The notes beneath the pieces were generated by a model, which saw only the letters and a program-made list of their open reading frames with translations, ran no database searches and was not told the DNA's origin. From NCBI GenBank assembly GCA_008671285.1, contig RPYR01000219.1:1-6227 (forward strand): DNA of 6,227 bases. Reading direction: 5' to 3'. The stretch is from Collinsella aerofaciens. GTDB lineage: Bacteria; Actinomycetota; Coriobacteriia; Coriobacteriales; Coriobacteriaceae. The position numbers were made by a program, and so were the translations under genes. This document shows, piece after piece, positions 1-5,819 of the stretch. Position 1 is the stretch's first letter. Every line of letters begins with the position of its first letter.

Positions 1-71
1 CCATCTGGTTCAAGTTCGAGAAGAACGCGACCCACCTCTTCGATAAGGTCTCTGGCAAGAACCTTATCTAG
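1..71 (+). CDS. C-terminal end of a probable sugar ABC-transporter ATP-binding protein (MsmX/UgpC/MalK-like), 5' truncated
   Basis: Only the last 22 codons are present, read from position 3 to the TAG stop at 69-71. The protein ends with the residues THLFDKVSGKNLI. Sugar-uptake ATPases of the MsmX/UgpC/MalK group commonly end their C-terminal OB-fold regulatory domain with a similar pattern, roughly h-hFD-x-x-T/S-G-x-N/R-L. If this is right, the whole protein would be the cytoplasmic ATPase that energises import of maltodextrins or related oligosaccharides, which suits the convergent malQ-glgP operon next door. The Walker and signature motifs lie outside the window, so the call rests on a short tail match only. 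A strong terminator 69 nt downstream shows that this gene ends its transcription unit. Confidence 0.45.
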   Translation, partial: IWFKFEKNATHLFDKVSGKNLI

Positions 72-139
72 GCCCGGTGCATCCAGGCCTTCCCTTTGGG
101 CGACTGCGGTATTGCCATCCTTTTGCCGCGGTCACATAT

Positions 140-183
140 AAGGCTCCCCTCCCGTCCACTGGGCGAGAGGGGAGCCTTTTTTT
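140..183 (+). terminator. Rho-independent terminator of the leftmost gene
   Basis: A perfect 12-bp stem (AAGGCTCCCCTC at 140-151 pairing with GAGGGGAGCCTT at 167-178) has a 15-nt loop and runs into an uninterrupted T-tract (177-183). It lies 69 nt after the stop of the partial ABC ATPase gene and is oriented to end its transcript. Confidence 0.93.
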
Positions 184-210
184 GTGTTGGGGCTGTCTGA
201 CCGGTCGTTT

Positions 211-267
211 GTCTCGATCTGTAACGGGTGAGGCTGATTTCGGACGTTAGATGTTACAGATCGAGAC
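211..267. repeat. Palindromic repeat unit 1 of 3 (57 bp)
   Basis: The arms GTCTCGATCTGTAAC (211-225) and GTTACAGATCGAGAC (253-267) are perfect 15-bp reverse complements, separated by a 27-bp spacer (226-252). This is the best-preserved copy. It lies between two converging transcription units, after the left terminator, so it is unlikely to be a promoter operator. If transcribed it would fold into a long hairpin, but it has no T-tract and is not a canonical terminator. Confidence 0.88.
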
Positions 268-290
268 AGTTCCGCTGAGCTGACCATTTC

Positions 291-347
291 ATCTAAATCT
301 GTAACACCAAAGGTGAATTTCAGCTGCTAGATGTTACAGATCGAGAT
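291..347. repeat. Palindromic repeat unit 2 of 3 (57 bp)
   Basis: The left arm ATCTAAATCTGTAAC (291-305) and right arm GTTACAGATCGAGAT (333-347) pair at 13 of 15 positions, again around a 27-bp spacer. The spacer matches that of unit 1 at about 15 of 27 positions (shared AGG, ATTTC and TAGAT blocks), so the copies are related over their full length and not only in the arms. It starts 80 bp after unit 1. Confidence 0.88.
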
Positions 348-371
348 AAACCCAAGGGGAGGGGCCGGTAT

Positions 372-428
372 GTCTCAATCTGTAACAGCTGGGACCGTTT
401 TTACCGAGTAGTTGTTACAGATCGAGAT
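372..428. repeat. Palindromic repeat unit 3 of 3 (57 bp)
   Basis: The left arm GTCTCAATCTGTAAC (372-386) and right arm GTTACAGATCGAGAT (414-428) pair with two mismatches around a third spacer of exactly 27 bp. This spacer is more divergent, matching unit 1 at about 13 of 27 positions, but keeps the TTT and TAG blocks. It starts 81 bp after unit 2, so the three units form a regular array with a period of about 80 bp. Confidence 0.86.
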
Positions 429-467
429 TGTTTGGCCGAGTTGGGTCGCAGGGTAACGTGCGGGCAC

Positions 468-501
468 AAAAAACGGAGCCGCGTTGCCGCGACTCCGTTT
501 T
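468..501 (-). terminator. Rho-independent terminator of the malQ-glgP operon
   Basis: Read on the minus strand, 26 nt beyond the glgP stop, the sequence folds as AAAACGGAG (501-493), one mismatch (492/479), then CGCG-GCAA-CGCG and CTCCGTTTT, followed by further T residues to 468. The GCAA tetraloop and T6 tract make it a strong intrinsic terminator. The A-rich flank on the other side means it could also act on plus-strand transcripts. Confidence 0.92.
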
Positions 502-526
502 CAAGAGGATGGGTAAGGGAAGCGAA

Positions 527-2794
527 TTAGCTCAGGTGCCAGATCTCGTCGTTGTACTGGGAGATCGTGCGGTCGGACGAGAAGGTGCCGGCGTTGGCGA
601 TGTTGATCAGCGCCTTGCGCATCCAGGCGTCCTGGTCCTCGTAGTCGGCTAGCACGCGCTCCTTGGTCTGGATGTATTCCTCAATGTCGAGTAGGGCCAT
701 AAACCAGTCCTTACCCTTGATGTCGTCGTGCAGACGCTGCAGGCGCTCCGCGTTGCCGGTCGCCATAAAGGCCGGGTTGGTGATGAAGTCCACCAGCAGT
801 TTAATGCCGGGCTTGCAGTAGAGCGCGCCGGCGTCATAGGTGCCGTCGGCGTAGAGTTGCTCGACCTGTTTGGACGAGGCGCCAAAGGTATAGATGTTCT
901 CGTCGCCCACGAGCTCGGCAATCTCCACGTTGGCACCGTCGAGCGTGCACAGGGTCAAAGCGCCGTTGAGCATGAACTTCATGTTGGAAGTGCCGCTCGC
1001 CTCTTTGGAGGCCAGGCTGATTTGCTCGGAGATGTCGGCAGCGGGGATCACGCGCTCGGCAGCAGTGACGTTGTAGTTCTCGATCATGACGACCTGGAGG
1101 TAGGGAGCCACGTCGGGGTCGTTTGCGATCCACTGGGAAAGCGTCAGGATGAGGTGGATGATGTCCTGAGCGATGGTATAGGCAGGCGCTGCCTTGCCGC
1201 CAAAGATGATGGTGACGGGGTGCTTAGGTCTGTTACCGTTCTTGATGTCGAGGTACTTCCAGATGATGTAGAGCGCGAGCATCTGCTGGCGCTTGTACTC
1301 GTGGATACGCTTGACCTGAACATCGATGATGGCGTTGGAGGGGATCGTCACACCCTGATCGAGCGCCATGAACTGGCGCATGATGGTCTTTGCCTCGGCC
1401 TTGGTGGCGGCCAGGCGCTCAAGAATACTCTTATCGTCGGCGAAGTCGGCGAGCTTGCTCAAGTCGCCGGTGCTGCGCCAATCGGTACCGATCACATCGT
1501 CGAGCAGGCTGGCGAGCGCGGGGTTGGCTCCCTGGATCCAGCGGCGGAAGGTGATGCCGTTGGTCTTGTTGGAGAACTTCTCGGGGTAGATTTCGTAGAA
1601 CGGATGAAGCTCGGTGTCCTCCAGGATTTTGGTGTGGAGTGCGGCGACGCCGTTGATGGAGAAGCCAAAGTGGATGTCCATGTGGGCCATGTGGACGGTG
1701 TCGTATTCGTCGATGATGGCAACGCGCGGGTCGTCGTGCTCGGCCTTTGCGATCTCATCGAGCTTGACGATAATGTCGGCGATGGCAGGGGAGACCTTCT
1801 GCAGGCTGGTGAGCGGCCACTTTTCGAGCGCCTCGGCAAGAATCGTGTGGTTAGTGTAGGCGACCATGGAGCGTACGATGGTCACGGCCTCGTCAAACTC
1901 GATGTCGTGCTTGGTGGTGAGCAAGCGAATGAGCTCGGGGATGACCATGGTGGGGTGCGTATCGTTAATCTGGACCACGGCGTAGTCGGCCAGATCGTGC
2001 AGGTTGCTGCCGCGCTCGATGGCCTCGTCGATCAGGAGCTGGGCGGCGTTGCTCACCATGAAGTATTCCTGGTAGATGCGAAGCAGGCGGCCCTGCTCGT
2101 CAGAATCGTCGGGGTAGAGGAACAAGGTGAGGTTCTTGGCGATCTCGGTCTTGTCGAAGTCGATGGAGCTGCCGGGTACCAGGCCGTCGTCGACACTCGC
2201 CAGGTCGAACAGGCGCAGGCGATTCTTGGCGGGCTGGCCATAGCCAGGCACGTCGATGTTGACGAGCTTGGAGGTGACGGCAAAGTCGCCGAACTCAACA
2301 GTGTAGGAGCGGTCGTCATCGATCAGGATATCCTGCTCGCCGAGCCACTCGTCGGGGACGGCCTTCTGCTGATTGTCGACAAAGCGCTGGCGGAACAGGC
2401 CGTAGTGGTAGTTGAGGCCCACGCCGTCGCCGGTCAGGCCCAGCGTGGCGATGGAATCCAGGAAGCACGCGGCCAGGCGGCCCAGGCCGCCGTTGCCGAG
2501 CGACGGTTCGACCTCAAACTCCTCAATCTTATTGAGGTCGTGGCCCGCGGCGGTGAGCTGGTCCTTAACCTCGCTATAGATACCGAGGTCGATCATGTTG
2601 TTGATGAGCAGCTTGCCGATCAAGAATTCGGCGGAGATGTAATAAAGCTTTTTCTTGCCATTGTTGAGCGGGCAGGCGGCTGAGCGCTTCTGCACGAGCT
2701 TAACAAGCAGTTTGTAAATGCGACGGTCATCGAGCTGCTCGAGCGAGATGCCAAAAGACTGCTCGGCAAGTTCTGCGAGATCGATACGGGGCAT
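527..2794 (-). CDS. glgP: Glycogen/maltodextrin phosphorylase (GT35 family), 755 aa
   Basis: This PLP-dependent cytoplasmic enzyme removes glucose from the non-reducing ends of alpha-1,4-glucans by phosphorolysis, giving glucose-1-phosphate. The pattern EASGTSNMKF around residues 598-607 carries the Schiff-base lysine (K606). Other GT35 hallmarks are PSLGNGGLGRLAACFLDS (97-114), VKRIHEYKRQ (494-503) and DGANVEI (619-625). At 755 residues it is close to bacterial family members, which run about 750-815. The reading frame stays open for 149 more codons upstream into malQ. ATG at 2794 is chosen because an AGGAGG Shine-Dalgarno lies at 2799-2804, 4 nt before it, and the protein from there begins like the family (MPRIDLAEL, then the YYISAEFLIGKLL region). 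It lies 128 nt downstream of malQ on the same strand and is probably co-transcribed with it. Choosing between glycogen and maltodextrin as main substrate is not possible by eye. Confidence 0.97.
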   Translation of the reverse strand: MPRIDLAELAEQSFGISLEQLDDRRIYKLLVKLVQKRSAACPLNNGKKKLYYISAEFLIGKLLINNMIDLGIYSEVKDQLTAAGHDLNKIEEFEVEPSLGNGGLGRLAACFLDSIATLGLTGDGVGLNYHYGLFRQRFVDNQQKAVPDEWLGEQDILIDDDRSYTVEFGDFAVTSKLVNIDVPGYGQPAKNRLRLFDLASVDDGLVPGSSIDFDKTEIAKNLTLFLYPDDSDEQGRLLRIYQEYFMVSNAAQLLIDEAIERGSNLHDLADYAVVQINDTHPTMVIPELIRLLTTKHDIEFDEAVTIVRSMVAYTNHTILAEALEKWPLTSLQKVSPAIADIIVKLDEIAKAEHDDPRVAIIDEYDTVHMAHMDIHFGFSINGVAALHTKILEDTELHPFYEIYPEKFSNKTNGITFRRWIQGANPALASLLDDVIGTDWRSTGDLSKLADFADDKSILERLAATKAEAKTIMRQFMALDQGVTIPSNAIIDVQVKRIHEYKRQQMLALYIIWKYLDIKNGNRPKHPVTIIFGGKAAPAYTIAQDIIHLILTLSQWIANDPDVAPYLQVVMIENYNVTAAERVIPAADISEQISLASKEASGTSNMKFMLNGALTLCTLDGANVEIAELVGDENIYTFGASSKQVEQLYADGTYDAGALYCKPGIKLLVDFITNPAFMATGNAERLQRLHDDIKGKDWFMALLDIEEYIQTKERVLADYEDQDAWMRKALINIANAGTFSSDRTISQYNDEIWHLS

Positions 2795-2804
2795 GTTTCC
2801 TCCT

Positions 2805-2820
2805 GTAATGGGTTGATTAC
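2805..2820. promoter_or_regulatory. Small inverted repeat just upstream of the glgP ribosome-binding site
   Basis: GTAAT (2805-2809) and ATTAC (2816-2820) are inverted copies around a 6-nt centre, directly next to the AGGAGG of glgP. It could be a minor operator or an RNA hairpin tuning ribosome access, but 5-bp arms are short enough to arise by chance. Confidence 0.25.
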
Positions 2821-2841
2821 ATGTCTGCAATTCATAAGAAG

Positions 2842-2875
2842 CCCGCGCGAGGGGATTGGGGTGGCCTCGCGCGGG
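2842..2875 (-). other. Strong GC hairpin in the malQ-glgP intergenic gap
   Basis: CCCGCGCGAGG (2842-2852) and CCTCGCGCGGG (2865-2875) form a perfect 11-bp stem with a 12-nt loop, 48 nt after the malQ stop. On the minus strand it is followed only by CTTCTTATG, which is not a proper T-tract. It may be a leaky terminator, or an RNA stabiliser that sets different transcript levels for malQ and glgP. No convincing separate glgP promoter was found in the gap: a TGTAAT -10-like hexamer lacks a usable -35. Confidence 0.7.
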
Positions 2876-2922
2876 TAAGCAAGCGCGTCCGCACGGTGTG
2901 GTGGGTTCGGGCGCGGTGGCTC

Positions 2923-4428
2923 CTATTGGGGAAGCTCGATTTCGGCTTCCGACGGGATACGGAAGTAGGTCTCGGTCCAGTCGGTAAGCTTGTGCTCGAG
3001 CTCGCGGGTGATGGCACCATCGAGCATGCGCCAGGCCCAGTTGCCGCCTAGGGTGGCGGGGGTGTTGATACGCGCCTCGTTGCCCAGATTGAGCAGGTCC
3101 TGCATGGTGTAAATGCAGGTATCGCTCACGCTGGCGGCGATGGCTCGGTTGAGCGCGTCGGCTATGGACTCGCCTGCCTGCTGGTGGGTGTACAGGGCTG
3201 CCTGCTCGCGCTGACGCGGAGTGGCCGTACCCTCGAACCAACCGCGCGCCGTCTCGTTGTCGTGCGTGCCTACATAGGCGACGGTATTGGCGATATAGTT
3301 ATGCGGCAGGTAATACGAGTTGGTGCCCTCAAAGGCAAACTGCAAGATCTTCATGCCGGGGAAGCCCGAGGTGTCGCGCATATCGATGACGCGGGGGGTG
3401 AGGAAGCCCAGGTCCTCGGCGATGATGGGCAGCGTGTCGAGTTTTTTCTCGAGCGTCTTGAAGAACTTGAGGCCGGGACCCTGCGTCCACGAACCGTAGG
3501 ACGAATCGGGCGAGGAGAACGGCACCTCCCAATAGGCCTCGAAGCCGCGGAAGTGATCCAGGCGGATGACGTCGTACATGTCGAGGGCGGCGCGAATGCG
3601 GCCCTCCCACCAGGAGAAGCCGTCGGACTCCATGGCGTCCCAGTCGTAGATGGGGTTGCCCCAGTACTGGCCGGTGGCCGAGAACTGGTCGGGCGGCGTG
3701 CCGGCGACGCTCACCGGATTGCCGGCGGCGTCGATCTTAAAGAGCTCAGGCGTCGCCCACATCTCGACGGAGTCACGCGAGACATAGATGGGCAGGTCGC
3801 CGATGATGAGAATGTCGCGCTCGTTGGCATAGGCCTTGAGGCGGCTCCATTGGCGATCGAAGAAGTACTGCGTCATCTGGTGGTAGAGCATACGCTCCGG
3901 ATGGTCGGCGCAGACCTTGGCGGAAGCCTCGCCGCGGGTGCGGAGCTCCGCGGGCCACTCCCAAAACGCCTTGAGACCGCACTCCTCTTTGACGGTCATG
4001 AACTCACAGTAGGGGATGAGCCAGTCCTCGTTGGCCTGGATAAAGTCATCGAAATCGGCCGGCTTGTCGGCAGCAAAGCGCTCGGCGGCGCGGTCGAGAA
4101 TCTGACGGCGGCCGCCAAAGATAGCACCGTAGTCGACATTGCTGGGGTCGGATCCCAGATACACGCCATCGATATCGCGCTGCTCCAGATACCCTGCCTC
4201 GATAAGCTCGGCAAAGTCGATAAAGTTGGGGTTGCCTGCGCGGGCCGAGAACGACTGATAGGGCGAATCGCCATAGCTGGTCGTCGTAAGGGGCAGAATC
4301 TGCCAGTAATGTTGTTTGCACGAGGCGAGAAAATCGACGAAGTCGTAGGCATTCCAGCCAAAGCCGCCGATTCCGTATGGTCCGGGCAATGACGAAACGG
4401 GCATCAGAACACCGCTTGCACGCTCCAT
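2923..4428 (-). CDS. malQ: 4-alpha-glucanotransferase (amylomaltase, GH77), 501 aa
   Basis: Amylomaltase transfers alpha-1,4-glucan segments between maltodextrins and releases glucose, turning short chains into substrates for phosphorylase. Numbered from ATG 4428, the GH77 active-site residues are in place: nucleophile D291 in RLDHFRGF, acid/base E338 in IIAEDLG, and stabilising D390 in GTHDNETARGW. The 250s-loop pattern GTPPDQFSATGQYWGNPIYDW (residues 243-263) is also present. The N-terminus MERASGVLMPVSSLPGPYGI is typical of the family, and these positions nearly match the numbering of Thermus amylomaltase. A GGTGAG Shine-Dalgarno (4436-4441) lies 7 nt before this ATG. The frame also offers an ATG at 4500 (525 aa), but the extra 24 residues look unlike the family and that start would sit only a few nt from the predicted transcription start. 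First gene of the malQ-glgP operon. Confidence 0.95.
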   Translation of the reverse strand: MERASGVLMPVSSLPGPYGIGGFGWNAYDFVDFLASCKQHYWQILPLTTTSYGDSPYQSFSARAGNPNFIDFAELIEAGYLEQRDIDGVYLGSDPSNVDYGAIFGGRRQILDRAAERFAADKPADFDDFIQANEDWLIPYCEFMTVKEECGLKAFWEWPAELRTRGEASAKVCADHPERMLYHQMTQYFFDRQWSRLKAYANERDILIIGDLPIYVSRDSVEMWATPELFKIDAAGNPVSVAGTPPDQFSATGQYWGNPIYDWDAMESDGFSWWEGRIRAALDMYDVIRLDHFRGFEAYWEVPFSSPDSSYGSWTQGPGLKFFKTLEKKLDTLPIIAEDLGFLTPRVIDMRDTSGFPGMKILQFAFEGTNSYYLPHNYIANTVAYVGTHDNETARGWFEGTATPRQREQAALYTHQQAGESIADALNRAIAASVSDTCIYTMQDLLNLGNEARINTPATLGGNWAWRMLDGAITRELEHKLTDWTETYFRIPSEAEIELPQ

Positions 4429-4513
4429 GGATGCACTCACCGTCCTTTTGAATAAGGGGCTGCGCCGTAGATGGATAGACGGCTCGTCCCGAGTTTCCAT
4501 TTCTATTGTCCCT

Positions 4514-4543
4514 ATTGTAGAACATGTTGTTTAAACATGTATA
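4514..4543 (-). promoter_or_regulatory. Candidate promoter of the malQ-glgP operon
   Basis: On the minus strand, TATACA (4543-4538) and TACAAT (4519-4514) resemble -35 and -10 elements, with 4/6 and 5/6 matches to the sigma-70 consensus and an 18-bp spacer. Transcription would start near 4507, giving a leader of about 80 nt to ATG 4428 but only about 6 nt to ATG 4500. That is one reason the shorter MalQ was preferred. Inferred by pattern only. Confidence 0.5.
4522..4540. promoter_or_regulatory. Operator-like palindrome inside the malQ promoter
   Basis: ACATGTT (4522-4528) and AACATGT (4534-4540) are perfect 7-bp inverted repeats around a 5-bp centre. The 19-bp site lies between the candidate -10 and -35 hexamers, overlapping the -35 by three bases, a classic position for repressor binding. 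A sugar-responsive regulator would fit the operon, but the site lacks the CG-centred core usual for LacI-family operators, so the regulator family is unknown. Confidence 0.55.
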
Positions 4544-4590
4544 TAGAGAATGAAAAAGTTGCCGAATTTCGGTGAATGGTAGTGCGCCAT

Positions 4591-4639
4591 AAAGACGATA
4601 TGAGCAGAACAATGTGAGCCCCTGCTTCGTATCGTCTTT
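4591..4639. other. Long stem-loop upstream of the transposase remnant
   Basis: AAAGACGATA (4591-4600) pairs perfectly with TATCGTCTTT (4630-4639). Inside it AGCAG (4603-4607) pairs with CTGCT (4622-4626), giving a two-tier hairpin. A short T run (4637-4640) makes it weakly terminator-like on the plus strand, yet no plus-strand gene precedes it. It lies between the malQ promoter and the IS110-type remnant and may belong to the non-coding left end of that element. Confidence 0.55.
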
Positions 4640-4706
4640 TGATTCGTGGGCCAAGGCTGACAATGGTCGTCGTCATTAAAATCCGGCAGCCAGCCAGGTT
4701 GCCACA

Positions 4707-5476
4707 ATGCGAGACTGGCTCACAATGCCACATGTTGCCTCTATTGGCCTTGAGGTGCACGCCCGCAGCATCAAAGGATGCGCCTTCAATCCGTTCACGG
4801 GCGAGATCGGCGGGAAGCCCCTTCTCCTACGACCCCGCCTCCGTCGCCGACTCGATCCTTTCTATCGAGTCGCCCGGGGCAGTCTACGAGTCCGGCGTCA
4901 CCGGCTTTCCCTTCTGCAGGGAGCCGCGCTGCCTCGGCGTGGACTGCGTCATCGGCGCGGTCTCCAAGATGCAGAGGCCCGCGGCCGACAAGCGACGCAA
5001 GACCGACAAGCGCGACGCCGAGTTTTCGGCCAAGCAGCTCGCACTGCACGAAATCGTCGAGGTCCACGTCCCCGACTGCGAGTGCGAGGGCGCCAGGGAC
5101 CTCTCCCAGGCCCCCGCCGATGCCCGGGAGAGGTTACCGTGTTACCGTCAAGCAGCGCCTCTCCAAGTACCTGCCCAGGAATGGGCAGTGCCACCCCGGC
5201 GGAGACGACCAGAGAAGGAGGCTCGGGACGTGGACCAGGGCGCACTGGGCCTGGATCGAAGCCGCGGAGATGGCCGACCCCACGGCCCAGCAGACCCTCG
5301 ACTGCTATAAGGAGCGCGTCAAGCGGGCGGTAGACGAGAAGAAGGACCTGGAATCCAAGGTGGAGTCCCAGTCGGAACAGCCCCGATGGAAGCCGACGAT
5401 GGACGTGCTCAGCTGCATGAAGGGCATCGACGTCGTCATCTCCGCTGTTAGTGTTAGTGTATTTTTCACCGTTTAG
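4707..5476 (+). pseudogene. IS110-family (DEDD) transposase, frameshifted and C-terminally truncated
   Basis: IS110 transposases are DEDD recombinases; several are guided by an element-encoded bridge RNA. Three reading frames join into one protein. Frame 1 starts at ATG 4707 or 4725 and reads IGLEVHARSIKGCAFNP, an N-terminal catalytic strand in which the usual Asp (GIDVH) is Glu. After one extra C in the C4 run at 4818-4821, frame 2 reads FSYDPASVADSIL, AVYESGVTGF (catalytic Glu) and SKMQRPAADKRRKTDKRDAEF (the D-x-x-D region). Near 5131-5148 the frame changes again, giving VKQRLSKYL, TRAHWAWIEAAEMADPTAQQTLDCY and PRWKPTMDVLSCMKGIDVV. Similarity fades after about 5445 and a TAG ends the frame at 5474-5476. 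About 250 residues remain of the usual 350-400 or so, and the C-terminal Tnp_20 domain is missing. Two frameshifts, the D-to-E change and the truncation argue against activity. No terminal repeats or target duplication were recognised. Confidence 0.9.
5133..5148 (+). repeat. 8-bp tandem duplication at the second frameshift of the transposase remnant
   Basis: GTTACCGT occurs twice head-to-tail (5133-5140 and 5141-5148), at the point where the transposase homology changes frame. An 8-bp gain would shift the frame by +2, whereas the net shift seen between the flanking homologous segments is +1, so at least one further small indel must lie nearby. Confidence 0.75.
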
Positions 5477-5819
5477 TTTAATGCTACCACTGACAGTTGA
5501 AACGCCTGTGGAAGGGATAGCCTTGTTGGACGGGGACTATTCGTGATAGTATCGCGCCGCAACATCGAGGCGCGAATCGCCCATGTGGTGGCAGTGTGAG
5601 TTTCGTGAGGTGTGGTGTGGACGGGACGCAGCGTTTTATGGGTCTGGCCGGTCCGACTGGTGTGCAGTTCTGTCGGGCCGGCCGAGATTGGTGAAGAGAT
5701 CGCGTTGTTGAATGAGCGAATTTTACAAGCAGCTCTTCAAGGCGCTCTGGGCGTTGGCTAGGGCTGCGCAGTCAATCGCATGCAGCGATAGGCGAGGTGA
5801 TTGCTCGATGGGTTGGCGA
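5477..5819. other. Gene-poor stretch with scattered hairpins
   Basis: No gene could be supported here. Three structures are visible: a small hairpin ACTAT-TCGTG-ATAGT (5536-5550); an inverted repeat TCGCGCC/GGCGCGA (5552-5558 and 5569-5575); and a strong GC-rich stem listed separately at 5646-5683. A poor promoter-like pair on the plus strand (TTGTTG at 5523, TAGTAT at 5547) might start a short transcript. On the minus strand, two open stretches run through the region without a credible start or ribosome-binding site: the tail ending AIDCAALANAQSALKSCL at 5723, and a longer proline/arginine/cysteine-rich frame. Neither resembles a family I know. No terminator for the peptide gene at 5820 was found. 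Confidence 0.5.
5646..5683. other. 12-bp GC-rich inverted repeat
   Basis: GGCCGGTCCGAC (5646-5657) pairs with GTCGGGCCGGCC (5672-5683), with one T-G wobble and a 14-nt loop. No T-tract follows on either strand, so it is not a standard intrinsic terminator. It may be a structured RNA element, a protein-binding palindrome or a junction left by past recombination. Its position, 170 bp after the transposase remnant and 137 bp downstream of the small peptide gene, does not settle which. Confidence 0.6.

Noticed and set aside
211..428. CRISPR array
   Set aside because: The repeated segments are long palindromes with related 27-bp interiors, only three units exist, the intervals between units are not uniform unique spacers, and no cas genes are present.
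728..2683. A 651-codon plus-strand open frame opposite glgP
   Set aside because: Its translation is rich in V, G, D and L with no family motif, and it is fully antisense to a gene with an intact PLP site and ribosome-binding site. Long antisense frames are expected in GC-rich genes.
2795..3241. A 149-codon N-terminal extension of GlgP into malQ
   Set aside because: The extension is low-complexity, overlaps malQ in another frame, and the AGGAGG before ATG 2794 plus the family N-terminus fix the start.
3184..4392. A 402-codon plus-strand open frame opposite malQ
   Set aside because: No recognisable domain or ribosome-binding site, and it is wholly antisense to malQ, which has all GH77 catalytic residues.
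5580..5715. Short plus-strand ORF starting MWWQCEFREVWCGRD
   Set aside because: No ribosome-binding site, odd Trp/Cys-rich composition and it runs through a 12-bp GC hairpin; nothing supports translation.
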